Positions 14,552-22,599 of a DNA stretch of 49,005 nt are shown here, piece by piece. Where the stretch lies: assembly GCA_947626965.1 (NCBI GenBank), contig CANQUH010000009.1, positions 1-49,005 of the forward strand, read 5' to 3'. Position numbers and translations under genes: made by a program. Origin of the DNA: an uncultured Lachnospiraceae bacterium. Its GTDB lineage: Bacteria > Bacillota > Clostridia > Lachnospirales > Lachnospiraceae. Positions within the stretch are counted from its first letter, which is position 1. Each line of letters opens with the position of its first letter. The notes below the pieces were generated by a model, which saw only the letters and a program-made list of their open reading frames with translations, was not told the origin of the DNA and did not search any database.

Positions 14552-17023
14552 ATGAGAAAAATATTGGTCAGAGTCAGAAAAGCAGTAGTGCATGTTTTGA
14601 TTCTTCTGGGTGTGTTCGTGATTTCGGTGTTCGCATTTGAGCGCTGGATTAATCAGGACGTTCCCAATACCGCGGAGGGAATGGAGAGCTCGTCGTTTCC
14701 TCTGATCTATATGCAGAACAACGGAGTGAGTTATAACTGCCTGCACGGGTATGCGTATGAGATGAATGTCAATTATATCAGAGATACGATTACGGTGCTT
14801 GGCAGCGATCATAAACTGGACATCCAGATTCAGCCGTTCAGTTCAAATGTTGAAAGTATTTCCTATGAAGTCCTCAGTATCGACGGAAAAGAGTCTCTGG
14901 AAAATACGAATGTAGTAAAGACCAGGACAGAGAACAGCTATATCTATACGACATTTGAAATACAGAACCGGATGCTGATGAATCAGGAATATATCCTGAA
15001 AATAAATATCAGCGCCGGAGGCCGCGCGATTTATTATTATACGCGTCTGATCCTGGAGGATGGGCTGCATCTTTCAGGATATCTGGATTTTGTGACAGGA
15101 TTTTATGAGAAATGCGTCAATAAGGCAGATCAGGAGGGACTTGGAACGTATGTGGAGCCGAACGAGACGTCAGGAACAAATGCGACGCTTGCGAAGATGG
15201 ACATCCATGATACGGTGAACCAGCTCATGTGGGGGGAACTTAATCCCCGGATTTATTACAAGCCGACACCGAGTCTTGTGGATATCAACGAGACAACGGC
15301 TTCTTTTGTGATGGAATACCGCATATCTTCCATAGGGGAGAACGAAGGAACGGATATCTTTAATGTCAGGGAATTTTACCGGCTTCGTTACACGGATACG
15401 CGTATATTCCTGCTTGATTTTACACGGACAACGGACGAGATTTTCCAGGCGGACGAGTCTGTGATCGAACCGACAGGAATCAATCTCGGCATCACGGATC
15501 TGGATGTGGAGTTTATGTTTGACGAGGAGAAGAATGTCATAGCCTTTGTGCAGGAGAATGAACTGTGGACGTACGACATTCAAAGGGACAAGATATCGAG
15601 GGTTTTCGGATTTCCGCAGTCCGAAAATATGGATTACCGTGATTTTTACAACAGAAATGATATCCGGATTCTGCGGGTGGATACGGACGGAAACGTATGG
15701 TTTGCCGTCTCCGGCTATATGAACCGGGGAAAACACGAGGGCGAAAACGGAATTGGTATTTATTATTATGAAGATGCGTCTGCGACCGTGGATGAGAGCG
15801 TGTTTATACAGACGATGGAAAGCTATGATATGCTGAAGCTGGATATCGGGACGCTCGCGTATGTCACGAAAGACGCAAACAGATGTTATGTTCTGCTTGA
15901 GGGAACCATTTACAGGGTTGATCTTCTGAATCATACTTGTAAGCGTGTGGCAGAAGGAATCATGAACGACTGTTATGTGGGGTCGGAACAGAACAGGCAT
16001 TTTTGCTGGCTGAAGGAAGGCGAGGCATATAATTCCCAGACACTGTGCGTGATTGATCTCGAGACAGAGGAGATCAGGGAAATCTCGGGAATCGGTGATG
16101 AACGGCTACGCCCGGCCGCATTTATGGGAGAAGATCTGGTCTATGGAGCTGCGCTTGCCTCGGATATTGATATCACGCATAAGGGAGCTGAAGTGTTTCC
16201 CATGTACCGCCTTGCGATTGTAAATGAAGAGGGAGCGGAGATTAAGAATTATCAGCCGGGAGATGCGTATGTCACCGGCTGGGAGCTTACGGGAAATATG
16301 CTGACGCTGCAGAGAGTAGTCCGCAAAGGAAAGGGAAAGGGTTACAAGGAAACGACAGAAGATCATATTGTGAGTACGGATGTGGAGGAAGATGTCATTT
16401 ACGGCGTCACGACACAGCAGTCTGGGGTGAAGCAGACAGAGATACTGCTTCGGTTCGGGACGACCGTCTCGGACAGAAATCCGCAGGTGGTGACAGGAAA
16501 GATCTATACAGGGAAAGATTCCGGAAACACGGAAATTCCGGTAAATGAAGATGCGGAACCTCTTTATTACGTGTATGCGGGAGGAAGCATGGACAGCCGG
16601 TTCTCTTCGGTCGGGCCGGCGATCCGGCGGGCGGATGAAGAAGTCGGCGTTGTGATCAACAACGAAAAGCAGTTTATCTGGGAGAGAGGAAACAGAAACA
16701 CTACGAGTCTGATGAAGGTGGAGAATGTGCCGCCTGCGTTCCGGACGGGAACGATGGATGTGGAAAAGCTGGAGGCGGAGCTTGGGTCGGAAGTACTGGA
16801 TCTGACTGGATGCACGCTGGATATGGTACTGTATTTTGTCAGTCAGAAGAGACCGGTTCTGGCGAATACACCACAGGGGGTTGTCACGATTGTGGGGTAT
16901 GATGAGTACAATGTGATTCTTCTGAATCCTGGCGAGGAGGAAACCTATTACGGCGGCATGCAGGACAGCACCAGTCTTTTCGAGAAGGCGGGAAATCAGT
17001 TCCTAACATATATTTCTCCATGA
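14552..17023 (+). CDS. Large membrane-anchored extracellular protein with a degenerate C39-like end
   Basis: An 823-residue protein with one N-terminal membrane segment (~residues 12-28), so most lies outside the cell. Residues ~35-170 are beta-rich. Residues ~310-640 contain repeated strand patterns suggestive of a propeller (VWFAVSGYMNRG, LWTYDIQRDKISRVFGF, GTIYRVDLLNHTCKRVAEG). The last ~130 residues look like a peptidase C39-type papain fold (CTLDMVLYFVSQKRPVLANTPQ, then VVTIVGYDEYNVILLNPG). The usual catalytic histidine position before VVxVGYD is occupied by Gly/Val, so it is probably inactive. No named family is known to me. Start ATG follows a weak GGGG. Confidence 0.75.
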   Translation: MRKILVRVRKAVVHVLILLGVFVISVFAFERWINQDVPNTAEGMESSSFPLIYMQNNGVSYNCLHGYAYEMNVNYIRDTITVLGSDHKLDIQIQPFSSNVESISYEVLSIDGKESLENTNVVKTRTENSYIYTTFEIQNRMLMNQEYILKINISAGGRAIYYYTRLILEDGLHLSGYLDFVTGFYEKCVNKADQEGLGTYVEPNETSGTNATLAKMDIHDTVNQLMWGELNPRIYYKPTPSLVDINETTASFVMEYRISSIGENEGTDIFNVREFYRLRYTDTRIFLLDFTRTTDEIFQADESVIEPTGINLGITDLDVEFMFDEEKNVIAFVQENELWTYDIQRDKISRVFGFPQSENMDYRDFYNRNDIRILRVDTDGNVWFAVSGYMNRGKHEGENGIGIYYYEDASATVDESVFIQTMESYDMLKLDIGTLAYVTKDANRCYVLLEGTIYRVDLLNHTCKRVAEGIMNDCYVGSEQNRHFCWLKEGEAYNSQTLCVIDLETEEIREISGIGDERLRPAAFMGEDLVYGAALASDIDITHKGAEVFPMYRLAIVNEEGAEIKNYQPGDAYVTGWELTGNMLTLQRVVRKGKGKGYKETTEDHIVSTDVEEDVIYGVTTQQSGVKQTEILLRFGTTVSDRNPQVVTGKIYTGKDSGNTEIPVNEDAEPLYYVYAGGSMDSRFSSVGPAIRRADEEVGVVINNEKQFIWERGNRNTTSLMKVENVPPAFRTGTMDVEKLEAELGSEVLDLTGCTLDMVLYFVSQKRPVLANTPQGVVTIVGYDEYNVILLNPGEEETYYGGMQDSTSLFEKAGNQFLTYISP

Positions 17024-17050
17024 AAAATGGTTCCTTTTCGGTGCAGTGTC

Positions 17051-17083
17051 ATGCTTTTCCATGTGGACATGGAGCGCATGACC
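17051..17083 (+). repeat. Family 4 hairpin repeat
   Basis: ATGCTTTTCCATG, a 4-base loop region and CATGGAGCGCATGACC. 28 of 33 bases are identical to 29507-29539, with most differences in the loop. Confidence 0.6.
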
Positions 17084-17193
17084 TTTCGGCCCCGGCATCA
17101 TGAAAAGAAAATTCAGCTGATCACGCATGGCGTGAGGCACAGAATGGCCGGAACCCTTCGATGGCAATATGCACAAAAATTTAGAGAGGCATA

Positions 17194-17301
17194 TGTGGAT
17201 AACTCAGGATTCAACAAAATATTCCGGAGTTATCCACAGGATTCAACAGAAGAATCAGTGATAAAATGAACTTATACACCAAGTTATCCACATTATCCAC
17301 A
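17194..17301. promoter_or_regulatory. DnaA-box cluster
   Basis: Four perfect TTATCCACA boxes occur in 108 bases: 17194-17202 (reverse strand), 17230-17238, 17284-17292 and 17293-17301. A near-match TTATACACC lies at 17272-17280. CAGGATTCAACA is also repeated (17205 and 17237 areas). No dnaA, dnaN or other origin gene is in the window, so this may be a DnaA-titrating or regulatory cluster, not the origin. The surrounding 451-base gap holds no supported gene. Confidence 0.75.
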
Positions 17302-17383
17302 TTTGTGCATGTGGACAGCTCTGTTTATATCCCGGAAGAAAAGAACGATTGTTTTGTGAAATATGTCGAATACAGGGTTTTTA

Positions 17384-17420
17384 TGCCGCAGCTAATCTCC
17401 ATATGCGGGCCTGTGCATAA
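17384..17420 (-). repeat. Family 1 hairpin repeat, single unit (reverse orientation)
   Basis: On the minus strand it reads ATGCACAGGCCCGCATATGG then AGATTAGCTGC. It starts immediately after the T-tract of the terminator of the minus-strand cell-wall gene. Confidence 0.75.
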
Positions 17421-17461
17421 AAAAGCAGCACATGGAATTTTCCACGTGCTGCTTCTTTTAT
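17421..17461 (-). terminator. Intrinsic terminator of the NlpC/P60 gene
   Basis: AAGCAGCACGTGGA pairs with TCCATGTGCTGCTT on the minus strand, followed by a T-run. T-rich flanks on both sides could make it bidirectional. Confidence 0.85.
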
Positions 17462-17474
17462 AAACAGTTATCAG

Positions 17475-18995
17475 TTAGTTCCAGTAACGTACGATCTTTA
17501 TAGGCGTATTGTAATCGTAATTTGATATCTTAATGCCGCCTGCCGGGTACGGCTGCGAATTGCTTGCATGAACAATCTTGCCGTCGCCGATATAGATTGC
17601 CACATGGCTCGCGTAATCTCCGTATCCATAGAAGATAAGATCTCCCGGTCTCATGTCTTCTTCGCTTACGGTGAAGGCCTGTGCGTAGCCCTGTTTAAGG
17701 TAAGAGCTGGAAGGACCGTGCATCTGGTCGTCAGCCACACGAAGCAGCTTGATGTTGAAGTTTGCAAATACCGTCATAACAAATCCGGAGCAGTCCGCGC
17801 CGTTTGTAAGGCTTGTCCCGCCATAAACGTAAGGATTGCCGACGTACTGCAGTGCAAAGTTTGCGATCTGTGTACCTGTGTCGTTGCCGGAGAGATGCAT
17901 GTTCGTCTCATCGGTAATGATACCGGAAGAGTTGATCGTGTACTGCTTGGAACCGACAATGATGGTTACTGAGACAGCCAGCCGCCCGTCCGGATAGAAG
18001 TAATATTTTGATCCGTTGATGGTTTGGACTCCGGTCTGCATGACGCCGTCCGGGGCAAAGTAGTATTTGCTGCCGGAGATGGTCTGCCAGCCGGTTACAA
18101 GACTGCCGTCGCTGTCATAGTAGTATTTGTTGTCGCCCTGTGTTTCCCAGCCAGTCTGTTTTGGTGTTTCTTCATTGCTGTCGCCCGGTTTTTCAGGCTC
18201 TGTGAGGACTCCGTCGGGACCGGCGTAATATTTGTTGCTGATCCAGGTGTCCGTGGCCATAATGCCTGAACTGAGAAAATAATAAAAATTTGTGCCGATC
18301 TTAACCCGCATACTCTTCGCGGCCGTGCCGTCCGGCATAAAGTAGTAGGTGTTGGAATCAATTGTCTTCAGCTTCTGTGTAACTTTCTTGCCGTTGTTGT
18401 TGAAGAAATAAACGGCATCGCCGACCGCGTTGACTCCTTTGAGGAGCGCGCCGCTGCCGGAAGCATAACAGTTGCCGCTGCAGACCCATTTGTCTTTCTG
18501 CAGGATTCCCTTGTTGTTAAAATAATAGTGATTGCCATTGTACTTGATCTTACCAGTCTGCATGATCCCGGTGGAAGGGTCGAGGTAGTAGGTTTTATCG
18601 CCGATCGTTATAAAGCCAAAAGCACAGGCTCCGCTGGACAGCAGATAGCGGTTGTCCACCCATTTGCTTTTCTGCATGACTCCGTTGTTATTCAGATAGT
18701 AGAATTTTCCGTTGGATTTGATCCATCCAGTCTGGCGGACGCCGTCCGGCGTTAAAAAATAAGTCTTACCGCTGACAGTAATCCATCCGGTCTGCATGAT
18801 ACCAGTGTTGCTGAAATAATACCAGGAACCATTGATCTGCTGCCATCCGGTCATATAACCAGGAGCAGCTTTCTGCGTGTATTTTTTTCCGGCAATTGTA
18901 TTCACCCAGGCAGCGCTGGCTGTCAGGACAGGAGAGGTAAGAGTCAAAAGCCCTGTCAGCGACAGCAGAAGCAGTAACTTTCTTTTCATATTCAT
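17475..18995 (-). CDS. Secreted cell-wall-binding NlpC/P60 endopeptidase
   Basis: A 506-residue exported peptidoglycan hydrolase. A signal peptide (~residues 1-28, ending TASAAW) is followed by about twelve choline-binding-type repeats (GWQQINGSWYYFSNTGIMQT). A Pro/Glu/Asn linker at ~265-280 splits them into two groups. The C-terminal NlpC/P60 domain has catalytic Cys402 in NGADCSGFV and histidines in SHVAIYIGDGKIVHAS. It likely cleaves D-gamma-glutamyl-diaminopimelate bonds while bound to the wall. AGGGGGAA lies 9 bases before the ATG. Promoter and terminator are both visible, so it is monocistronic. Confidence 0.92.
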   Translation of the reverse strand: MNMKRKLLLLLSLTGLLTLTSPVLTASAAWVNTIAGKKYTQKAAPGYMTGWQQINGSWYYFSNTGIMQTGWITVSGKTYFLTPDGVRQTGWIKSNGKFYYLNNNGVMQKSKWVDNRYLLSSGACAFGFITIGDKTYYLDPSTGIMQTGKIKYNGNHYYFNNKGILQKDKWVCSGNCYASGSGALLKGVNAVGDAVYFFNNNGKKVTQKLKTIDSNTYYFMPDGTAAKSMRVKIGTNFYYFLSSGIMATDTWISNKYYAGPDGVLTEPEKPGDSNEETPKQTGWETQGDNKYYYDSDGSLVTGWQTISGSKYYFAPDGVMQTGVQTINGSKYYFYPDGRLAVSVTIIVGSKQYTINSSGIITDETNMHLSGNDTGTQIANFALQYVGNPYVYGGTSLTNGADCSGFVMTVFANFNIKLLRVADDQMHGPSSSYLKQGYAQAFTVSEEDMRPGDLIFYGYGDYASHVAIYIGDGKIVHASNSQPYPAGGIKISNYDYNTPIKIVRYWN

Positions 18996-19044
18996 GTCTG
19001 AGTTCCCCCTAAATACTATTACAAAAATTTTACAGGTTATTAAA

Positions 19045-19073
19045 ATACTACCTGATAATCAAAAAAAAGTCAA
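19045..19073 (-). promoter_or_regulatory. Promoter of the NlpC/P60 gene
   Basis: On the minus strand: TTGACT (19068-19073), 17-base spacer, TAGTAT (19045-19050). Its -35 region forms an inverted repeat with TTGACT at 19127-19132 on the plus strand (AAAAAAGTCAAC with GTTGACTTTTTT). That could point towards trmB, but no good -10 follows. Confidence 0.75.
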
Positions 19074-19266
19074 CAAAGTCGGCGAAGAATTAATAATTTT
19101 AATGTCCGAAATTTTGCGCGAAAAGGTTGACTTTTTTGTGATTTCTGCGAAAATAAGGAGCAGTTCTGCACAGAAAGGGATGATGACTCCCTGTCAGCTT
19201 CAGCTCCCTGCAGAAAATGAAAAAACGAGAACATCTGTGGAAAAAGGATGAGATGGAGGAAAAAGA

Positions 19267-19914
19267 ATGAGATTGAGGAATGTTCCAGGCTCAAGGGAAG
19301 AGATTGCCCGGAGCCGGTATGTGGTGCAGGAAGATGTCATGAAAGAAAAGAGAGGACACTGGAACGAGGTGTTTGGGAATGACCATCCGCTCTATATAGA
19401 AGTGGGGATGGGAAAGGGAAAATTTATTGCCGAGCTGGCCGGCCGTCATCCCGAATATAATTTTGTCGGGATTGAAAAATACTCAAGCGTACTTGTGCGC
19501 GCTGTAAAAAAGAGGGAAGAGCAGCCAGATCTGGAGAACCTTCTGTTTCTTCGAATGGACGCGGAGGAACTGCCGGAGGTGTTCGGAACAGAGGAAGTGG
19601 CGGGAATCTATCTGAATTTTTCTGATCCGTGGCCGAAGGACCGTCATGCAAAACGCCGCCTTCCAAGCAGAGAATTTCTCGCGAGGTATGATAAGATCCT
19701 GGCAAAGGACGGCAGGGTCGAATTCAAGACAGATAACAGGGGACTGTTTGAATTTGCGCTGGAGGAGGCAAAAGAGGCAGGATGGACGCTGGAAGCCTGC
19801 ACGTTTGATCTTCACAACGATGAGGAGATGGTACAGGGAAATATCATGACAGAGTACGAAGAACGGTTTTCGGGGATGGGGCAGGCAATCTGCAAGATGG
19901 TGATCCGGCGGTGA
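19267..19914 (+). CDS. trmB: tRNA (guanine-N7-)-methyltransferase
   Basis: Makes m7G46 in tRNA. The 215 residues carry the TrmB hallmarks: motif I IEVGMGKGKFIAELA (~residues 39-53), VGIEKYSSVLVRA, the catalytic-region NFSDPWPKDRHAKRRL and FKTDNRGLFEFAL. GGAGG lies 8 bases before the ATG. An intrinsic terminator follows at 19949-19981. Confidence 0.96.
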   Translation: MRLRNVPGSREEIARSRYVVQEDVMKEKRGHWNEVFGNDHPLYIEVGMGKGKFIAELAGRHPEYNFVGIEKYSSVLVRAVKKREEQPDLENLLFLRMDAEELPEVFGTEEVAGIYLNFSDPWPKDRHAKRRLPSREFLARYDKILAKDGRVEFKTDNRGLFEFALEEAKEAGWTLEACTFDLHNDEEMVQGNIMTEYEERFSGMGQAICKMVIRR

Positions 19915-19948
19915 CAGGGAACCTTTGGATAGTACAGTCATATACTAT

Positions 19949-19982
19949 AGCAAACGACAAAAATATTTGCCGTTTGCTTTAA
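19949..19982 (+). terminator. Terminator of trmB
   Basis: AGCAAACG (19949-19956) pairs with CGTTTGCT (19971-19978), followed by TTTAAA. Confidence 0.7.
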
Positions 19983-19992
19983 ACCCTCCGGG

Positions 19993-20031
19993 GGCGCTGA
20001 ATGTCCAGCGCCGGCCGAAACGGAGTGGAGA
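19993..20031 (+). repeat. Family 3 hairpin repeat
   Basis: GGCGCTG (19993-19999) pairs with CAGCGCC (20006-20012) and is followed by GGCCGAAACGGAGTGGAGA. The same tail and a covarying stem recur at 48876-48927. Confidence 0.65.
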
Positions 20032-20053
20032 TGCGCACGAATTTGAAGCGGGG

Positions 20054-20203
20054 ATGGAGTCAGTGAGGAGAAAGATATTCGGGATGCTTGACAGAGTGAC
20101 TTCCAGGATGCAAAAGACAAATAGGAGAACGATACGGTACAGAGATTCGCTGGATGAGGTAAAAAAACAGCTTGACAGGATAGGAAGAGAAAAGAACAGA
20201 TGA
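20054..20203 (+). CDS. Possible 49-residue basic helical peptide
   Basis: The ORF starting MESVRRKIFGMLDRV is strongly helical and highly charged, as real small proteins often are. Its ribosome binding site is poor (GGGG adjacent to the ATG), and the reading frame upstream runs through the trmB terminator and a repeat. No family recognised. Otherwise the gap 19915-20359 holds only hairpins. Confidence 0.3.
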   Translation: MESVRRKIFGMLDRVTSRMQKTNRRTIRYRDSLDEVKKQLDRIGREKNR

Positions 20204-20280
20204 TGCGTAGGAAATAACAGGAGGATCTGTGAGAAAAACATGCGGAACAGCAGAAAAGCATGAATTGAAAGCTGCAGGAG

Positions 20281-20310
20281 AACAGCCGTATCTTCTCCGA
20301 TACGGCTGTT
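20281..20310. terminator. Perfect 12-bp hairpin between trmB and the AI-2E gene
   Basis: AACAGCCGTATC (20281-20292) pairs exactly with GATACGGCTGTT (20299-20310) across six bases. No long T-run follows on either strand, so it may be a barrier or RNA-stabilising hairpin. Confidence 0.55.
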
Positions 20311-20320
20311 AGTTCTGTGA

Positions 20321-20352
20321 AAAGCCTTCCATCCTTTCAGAGGGGGAAGGAC
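20321..20352 (-). terminator. Terminator of the AI-2E family gene
   Basis: On the minus strand, CCTTCCcCCT pairs with AAGGaTGGAAGG, followed by CTTTTC. Confidence 0.65.
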
Positions 20353-20359
20353 ATACCTT

Positions 20360-21724
20360 TTAGTCGTCAAACTCGTAGGAGCCAAGTGCCTCCTCGACCC
20401 GTTCTTCGGAAATATGGCGTTTATTGAGGCGGTACTGGAGATAGCGGTCGATGAGATAACTCAGTACGGCCACGACAGGCACGCCGAGGAACATGCCGAT
20501 CACTCCTGCGACGGAGTCGCCCACAATGATGGAGAAGATAATCCACAGGGGCTTGATGCCGGTGGAATTTCCGAGGATCTTCGGCCCGAGGATCAGTCCG
20601 TCAAACTGCTGGAGACAGAGAATCATGATGGCAAAGATCAGGGAATCGACCGGTTTGATGAATAGAAGGATCAGAATTCCCGGGCCTGCGCCGATGAATG
20701 GTCCGAAATAGGGGATCATATTTGTCACGCCGACAATCAGGCTGATCAGGGGGGCATAGTCCATTCCGAATGTCATCATCAGGAAGAAGCACAGCACGCC
20801 GATGATCGTGGAATCGATAAATTTTCCGACGACAAAGCTGCTGAACAGGCGGTTGCACTCCGCAAGAATCTCACGGGCGACAGGGATGTGCTTTTCCGGC
20901 ATGAACGCATAGATAATGCGCCAGCAGGAGTGCATGAGACGCCGCTTGTCATACAGCATGTAGATGGACACGATGAGCGTGATGAGCACGTTGATGATCC
21001 ACGAAGCGATCGACATGGAGACCGTGTAGATCGTCGGCACCATATTGGTGATCATTGACCGGATCGCGCGGATCAGATCAGGAATCGTATCGTTCAGAGG
21101 TTTTATGACGAAATCCCAGTTCATATCCGGGAAACGCTCCTGCAGATAAGACAGCTGTTCGAGCAGGGTGTCGTACGCATGCGGAATATAGTTTGCGAAA
21201 TCCATGGCGTTGCTGATCAGCTCAGGCACGACATACGTGATCGTAACGGAAATAAATCCAAGTACGATGAAATAGGTAATCAGTATGGAGATGATCATAT
21301 GTACCGAGTGCTTCAGCGGCAGCCTGGTCTTTTTCGTGATTTTTCCGAGCAGACGGTAAAACATATGAACCATGGGATTCAGAATGTAAGCCAGCAGAGC
21401 GCCGAATACAAACGGGCTCAGAACGGCCAGAACCTGCTGGATGATCTCTCTTGTACTTTGAAAGTCAATGATCGCCTTGATGATGGTGACCGTGATGATT
21501 GCCATGATCGCGCCGTAGATGCAGATTGTGAAGTACTGACTGTTCTTGATGAAACGCTGGCCTTCGCTTTGGTCTGCCGCGTCATTTGAAGGAGAAGAAG
21601 GGGCAGAGGCCGCGGATGCTTCAGGAACAGGGGAATAATCTTCCTTGCGGATGGTTCTGGTTTCAGGGGACGGCAGCGCTTCTTTTCTGGCAGGAACAGC
21701 GCTCGCCGAAGTTGAACGTTTCAT
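20360..21724 (-). CDS. AI-2E family transporter (permease-like, PF01594)
   Basis: A 454-residue membrane protein of the AI-2E/UPF0118 family. The first ~65 residues are a hydrophilic cytoplasmic tail rich in Ser, Ala and Glu. About eight membrane segments follow, beginning ITVTIIKAIIDF. The family signature SLIVGVTNMIPYFGPFIGAGPG lies around residues 325-350. Known members export autoinducer-2 or act as Na+/H+ antiporters, so the substrate here is open. It is transcribed alone from a good promoter with a ~115-base leader. Confidence 0.93.
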   Translation of the reverse strand: MKRSTSASAVPARKEALPSPETRTIRKEDYSPVPEASAASAPSSPSNDAADQSEGQRFIKNSQYFTICIYGAIMAIITVTIIKAIIDFQSTREIIQQVLAVLSPFVFGALLAYILNPMVHMFYRLLGKITKKTRLPLKHSVHMIISILITYFIVLGFISVTITYVVPELISNAMDFANYIPHAYDTLLEQLSYLQERFPDMNWDFVIKPLNDTIPDLIRAIRSMITNMVPTIYTVSMSIASWIINVLITLIVSIYMLYDKRRLMHSCWRIIYAFMPEKHIPVAREILAECNRLFSSFVVGKFIDSTIIGVLCFFLMMTFGMDYAPLISLIVGVTNMIPYFGPFIGAGPGILILLFIKPVDSLIFAIMILCLQQFDGLILGPKILGNSTGIKPLWIIFSIIVGDSVAGVIGMFLGVPVVAVLSYLIDRYLQYRLNKRHISEERVEEALGSYEFDD

Positions 21725-21843
21725 GTGGCAAAATCCTTTCTTAAAAATACTGATGAGTTCTGTCCCGCGGAAGGAACAGCACGATCCGGAGACTCAGTAA
21801 TTAATTGATTAAAATCTTGATTTCTTTGTTGGCTTATAAGCAT

Positions 21844-21872
21844 ATTATAGAGTGTTTTTCCATCTGTTGCAA
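21844..21872 (-). promoter_or_regulatory. Promoter of the AI-2E family gene
   Basis: On the minus strand: TTGCAA (21867-21872), 17-base spacer, TATAAT (21844-21849). The leader between it and the ATG at 21724 is AT-rich without an obvious riboswitch. Confidence 0.82.
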
Positions 21873-21977
21873 GTGAGGCAGGAATAAAATCCCTTAAATT
21901 AATCGAAAGAAAGGTACAGTTCACTCCAAAACCGGAAAAATGTTCTGATAAAAAAACAAAAAAAATGAAAACAGGGC

Positions 21978-22006
21978 TTGCAATTTAAAAAAGTTTGTAT
22001 TATAAT
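21978..22006 (+). promoter_or_regulatory. Promoter of tRNA-Lys
   Basis: TTGCAA (21978-21983), 17-base spacer, TATAAT (22001-22006), about 55 bases before the tRNA. Confidence 0.85.
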
Positions 22007-22061
22007 TCTCCATGTCGCTTGGGGAGAGCAAAACACTTAAGCGTCAGACAAATAAACAGAA

Positions 22062-22134
22062 GCGCGATTAGCTCAGTTGGTAGAGCACCTGACTCTTAAT
22101 CAGGGTGTCCAGGGTTCGAGCCCCTGATCGCGCA
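22062..22134 (+). tRNA. tRNA-Lys (anticodon CTT)
   Basis: A complete 73-base cloverleaf without encoded CCA. The acceptor GCGCGAT (22062-22068) pairs with ATCGCGC (22127-22133), with discriminator A. D-arm is AGCTCAGTTGGTAGAGC. The anticodon loop CTCTTAA sits on a CCTGA/TCAGG stem, with anticodon CTT at 22095-22097. The T-arm contains GGTTCGAGCC. It has its own promoter and terminator, so it is a single-tRNA unit. Confidence 0.97.
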
Positions 22135-22138
22135 CTCG

Positions 22139-22185
22139 AAGTACTGTTTTTGCGGACGAGAAGCCGTGGGGACGGTACTTTTTTT
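22139..22185 (+). terminator. Terminator of tRNA-Lys
   Basis: AAGTAC (22139-22144) pairs with GTACTT (22175-22180), with an inner GCGG/CCGT stem, and runs into a T-tract. Confidence 0.75.
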
Positions 22186-22345
22186 ATGCGCAGGCCTGCA
22201 TGTGGAAGTTAGCTGCTGGCGCAGCATGCAGGCCGCGCAGCGAGCAGGAAAGAAAACCGCCTCCTGCTCGATCACAGGCCCGCACATGGAAATCAGCTGC
22301 TGGCGCAGCATGCGGGGCCGTGCGGGAGAACAGGAGAGAAAAACT
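22185..22345 (+). repeat. Family 1 hairpin repeat array (two diverged units)
   Basis: TATGCG on the terminator T-tract is followed by unit 1 at 22191. Its outer stem is GGCCTGCAT/ATGCAGGCC, with inner GCTGC/GCAGC, then hairpin 2 GAGCAGGA/TCCTGCTC. Unit 2 starts 84 bases later at 22275 with outer stem GGCCCGCA/TGCGGGgCC and a decayed second hairpin. A family 2 element abuts the right end. Confidence 0.85.
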
Positions 22346-22347
22346 CG

Positions 22348-22398
22348 GGATTTCCGCACAAAACGTGCGGAAATCACCTCGAACTCGGTGGGTGTGAA
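22348..22398 (-). repeat. Family 2 palindromic repeat (inverted relative to 11182)
   Basis: GATTTCCGCAC (22349-22359) pairs perfectly with GTGCGGAAATC (22365-22375). The flank CACCTCGAACTCGGTGGGTGT matches the reverse complement of the 11182 copy. The inner stem differs but stays complementary. Confidence 0.75.
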
Positions 22399-22515
22399 TT
22401 GTGACAAACTGTCTCTTGCTCTCCTTCCTCAGCATATGCTCTGCTATCCTGCTGATGAAATCAAGAATGTATGGAATATGCCCCCGGCCGTCTCTCTTCA
22501 TTCAGGTCCACGATC

Positions 22516-22550
22516 GTTACTGGTCACGGGTGAACAGTCACTTCTTTTTT
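22516..22550 (+). terminator. Intrinsic terminator upstream of cwlD
   Basis: GTTACTG (22516-22522) pairs with CAGTCAC (22535-22541), with an inner TCAC/GTGA stem, followed by TTCTTTTTT. It insulates cwlD from readthrough. The stretch 22399-22515 shows nothing else. Confidence 0.75.
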
Positions 22551-22599
22551 GCTGTGCCGGGGCATAAAATAAGATAGAAAAACATACCGGGAGCAGTTC

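Noticed and set aside
17194-17301. Calling the DnaA-box cluster oriC
   Set aside because: No dnaA, dnaN, rpmH or gid genes nearby and no clear AT-rich unwinding element; kept as a DnaA-box cluster only.
17027-17463. Two short frames of 80 and 65 residues after the large membrane protein
   Set aside because: They run through a family 4 repeat, the DnaA-box cluster and a family 1 repeat, have no ribosome binding site and no protein-like composition.
19946-19961. 16-base word TATAGCAAACGACAAA shared in inverted form with 29594-29609
   Set aside because: In a 49-kb window searched on both strands, one 16-base match by chance is not unlikely (about 0.5 expected), and one copy is part of a terminator stem.
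22185-22345. Possible CRISPR array
   Set aside because: Only two 84-base units, no unique spacers between short repeats, no cas genes; the units are hairpins themselves.
22166-22567. 133-residue frame downstream of tRNA-Lys
   Set aside because: It is made of repeat families 1 and 2 plus a terminator and has repetitive, implausible composition.
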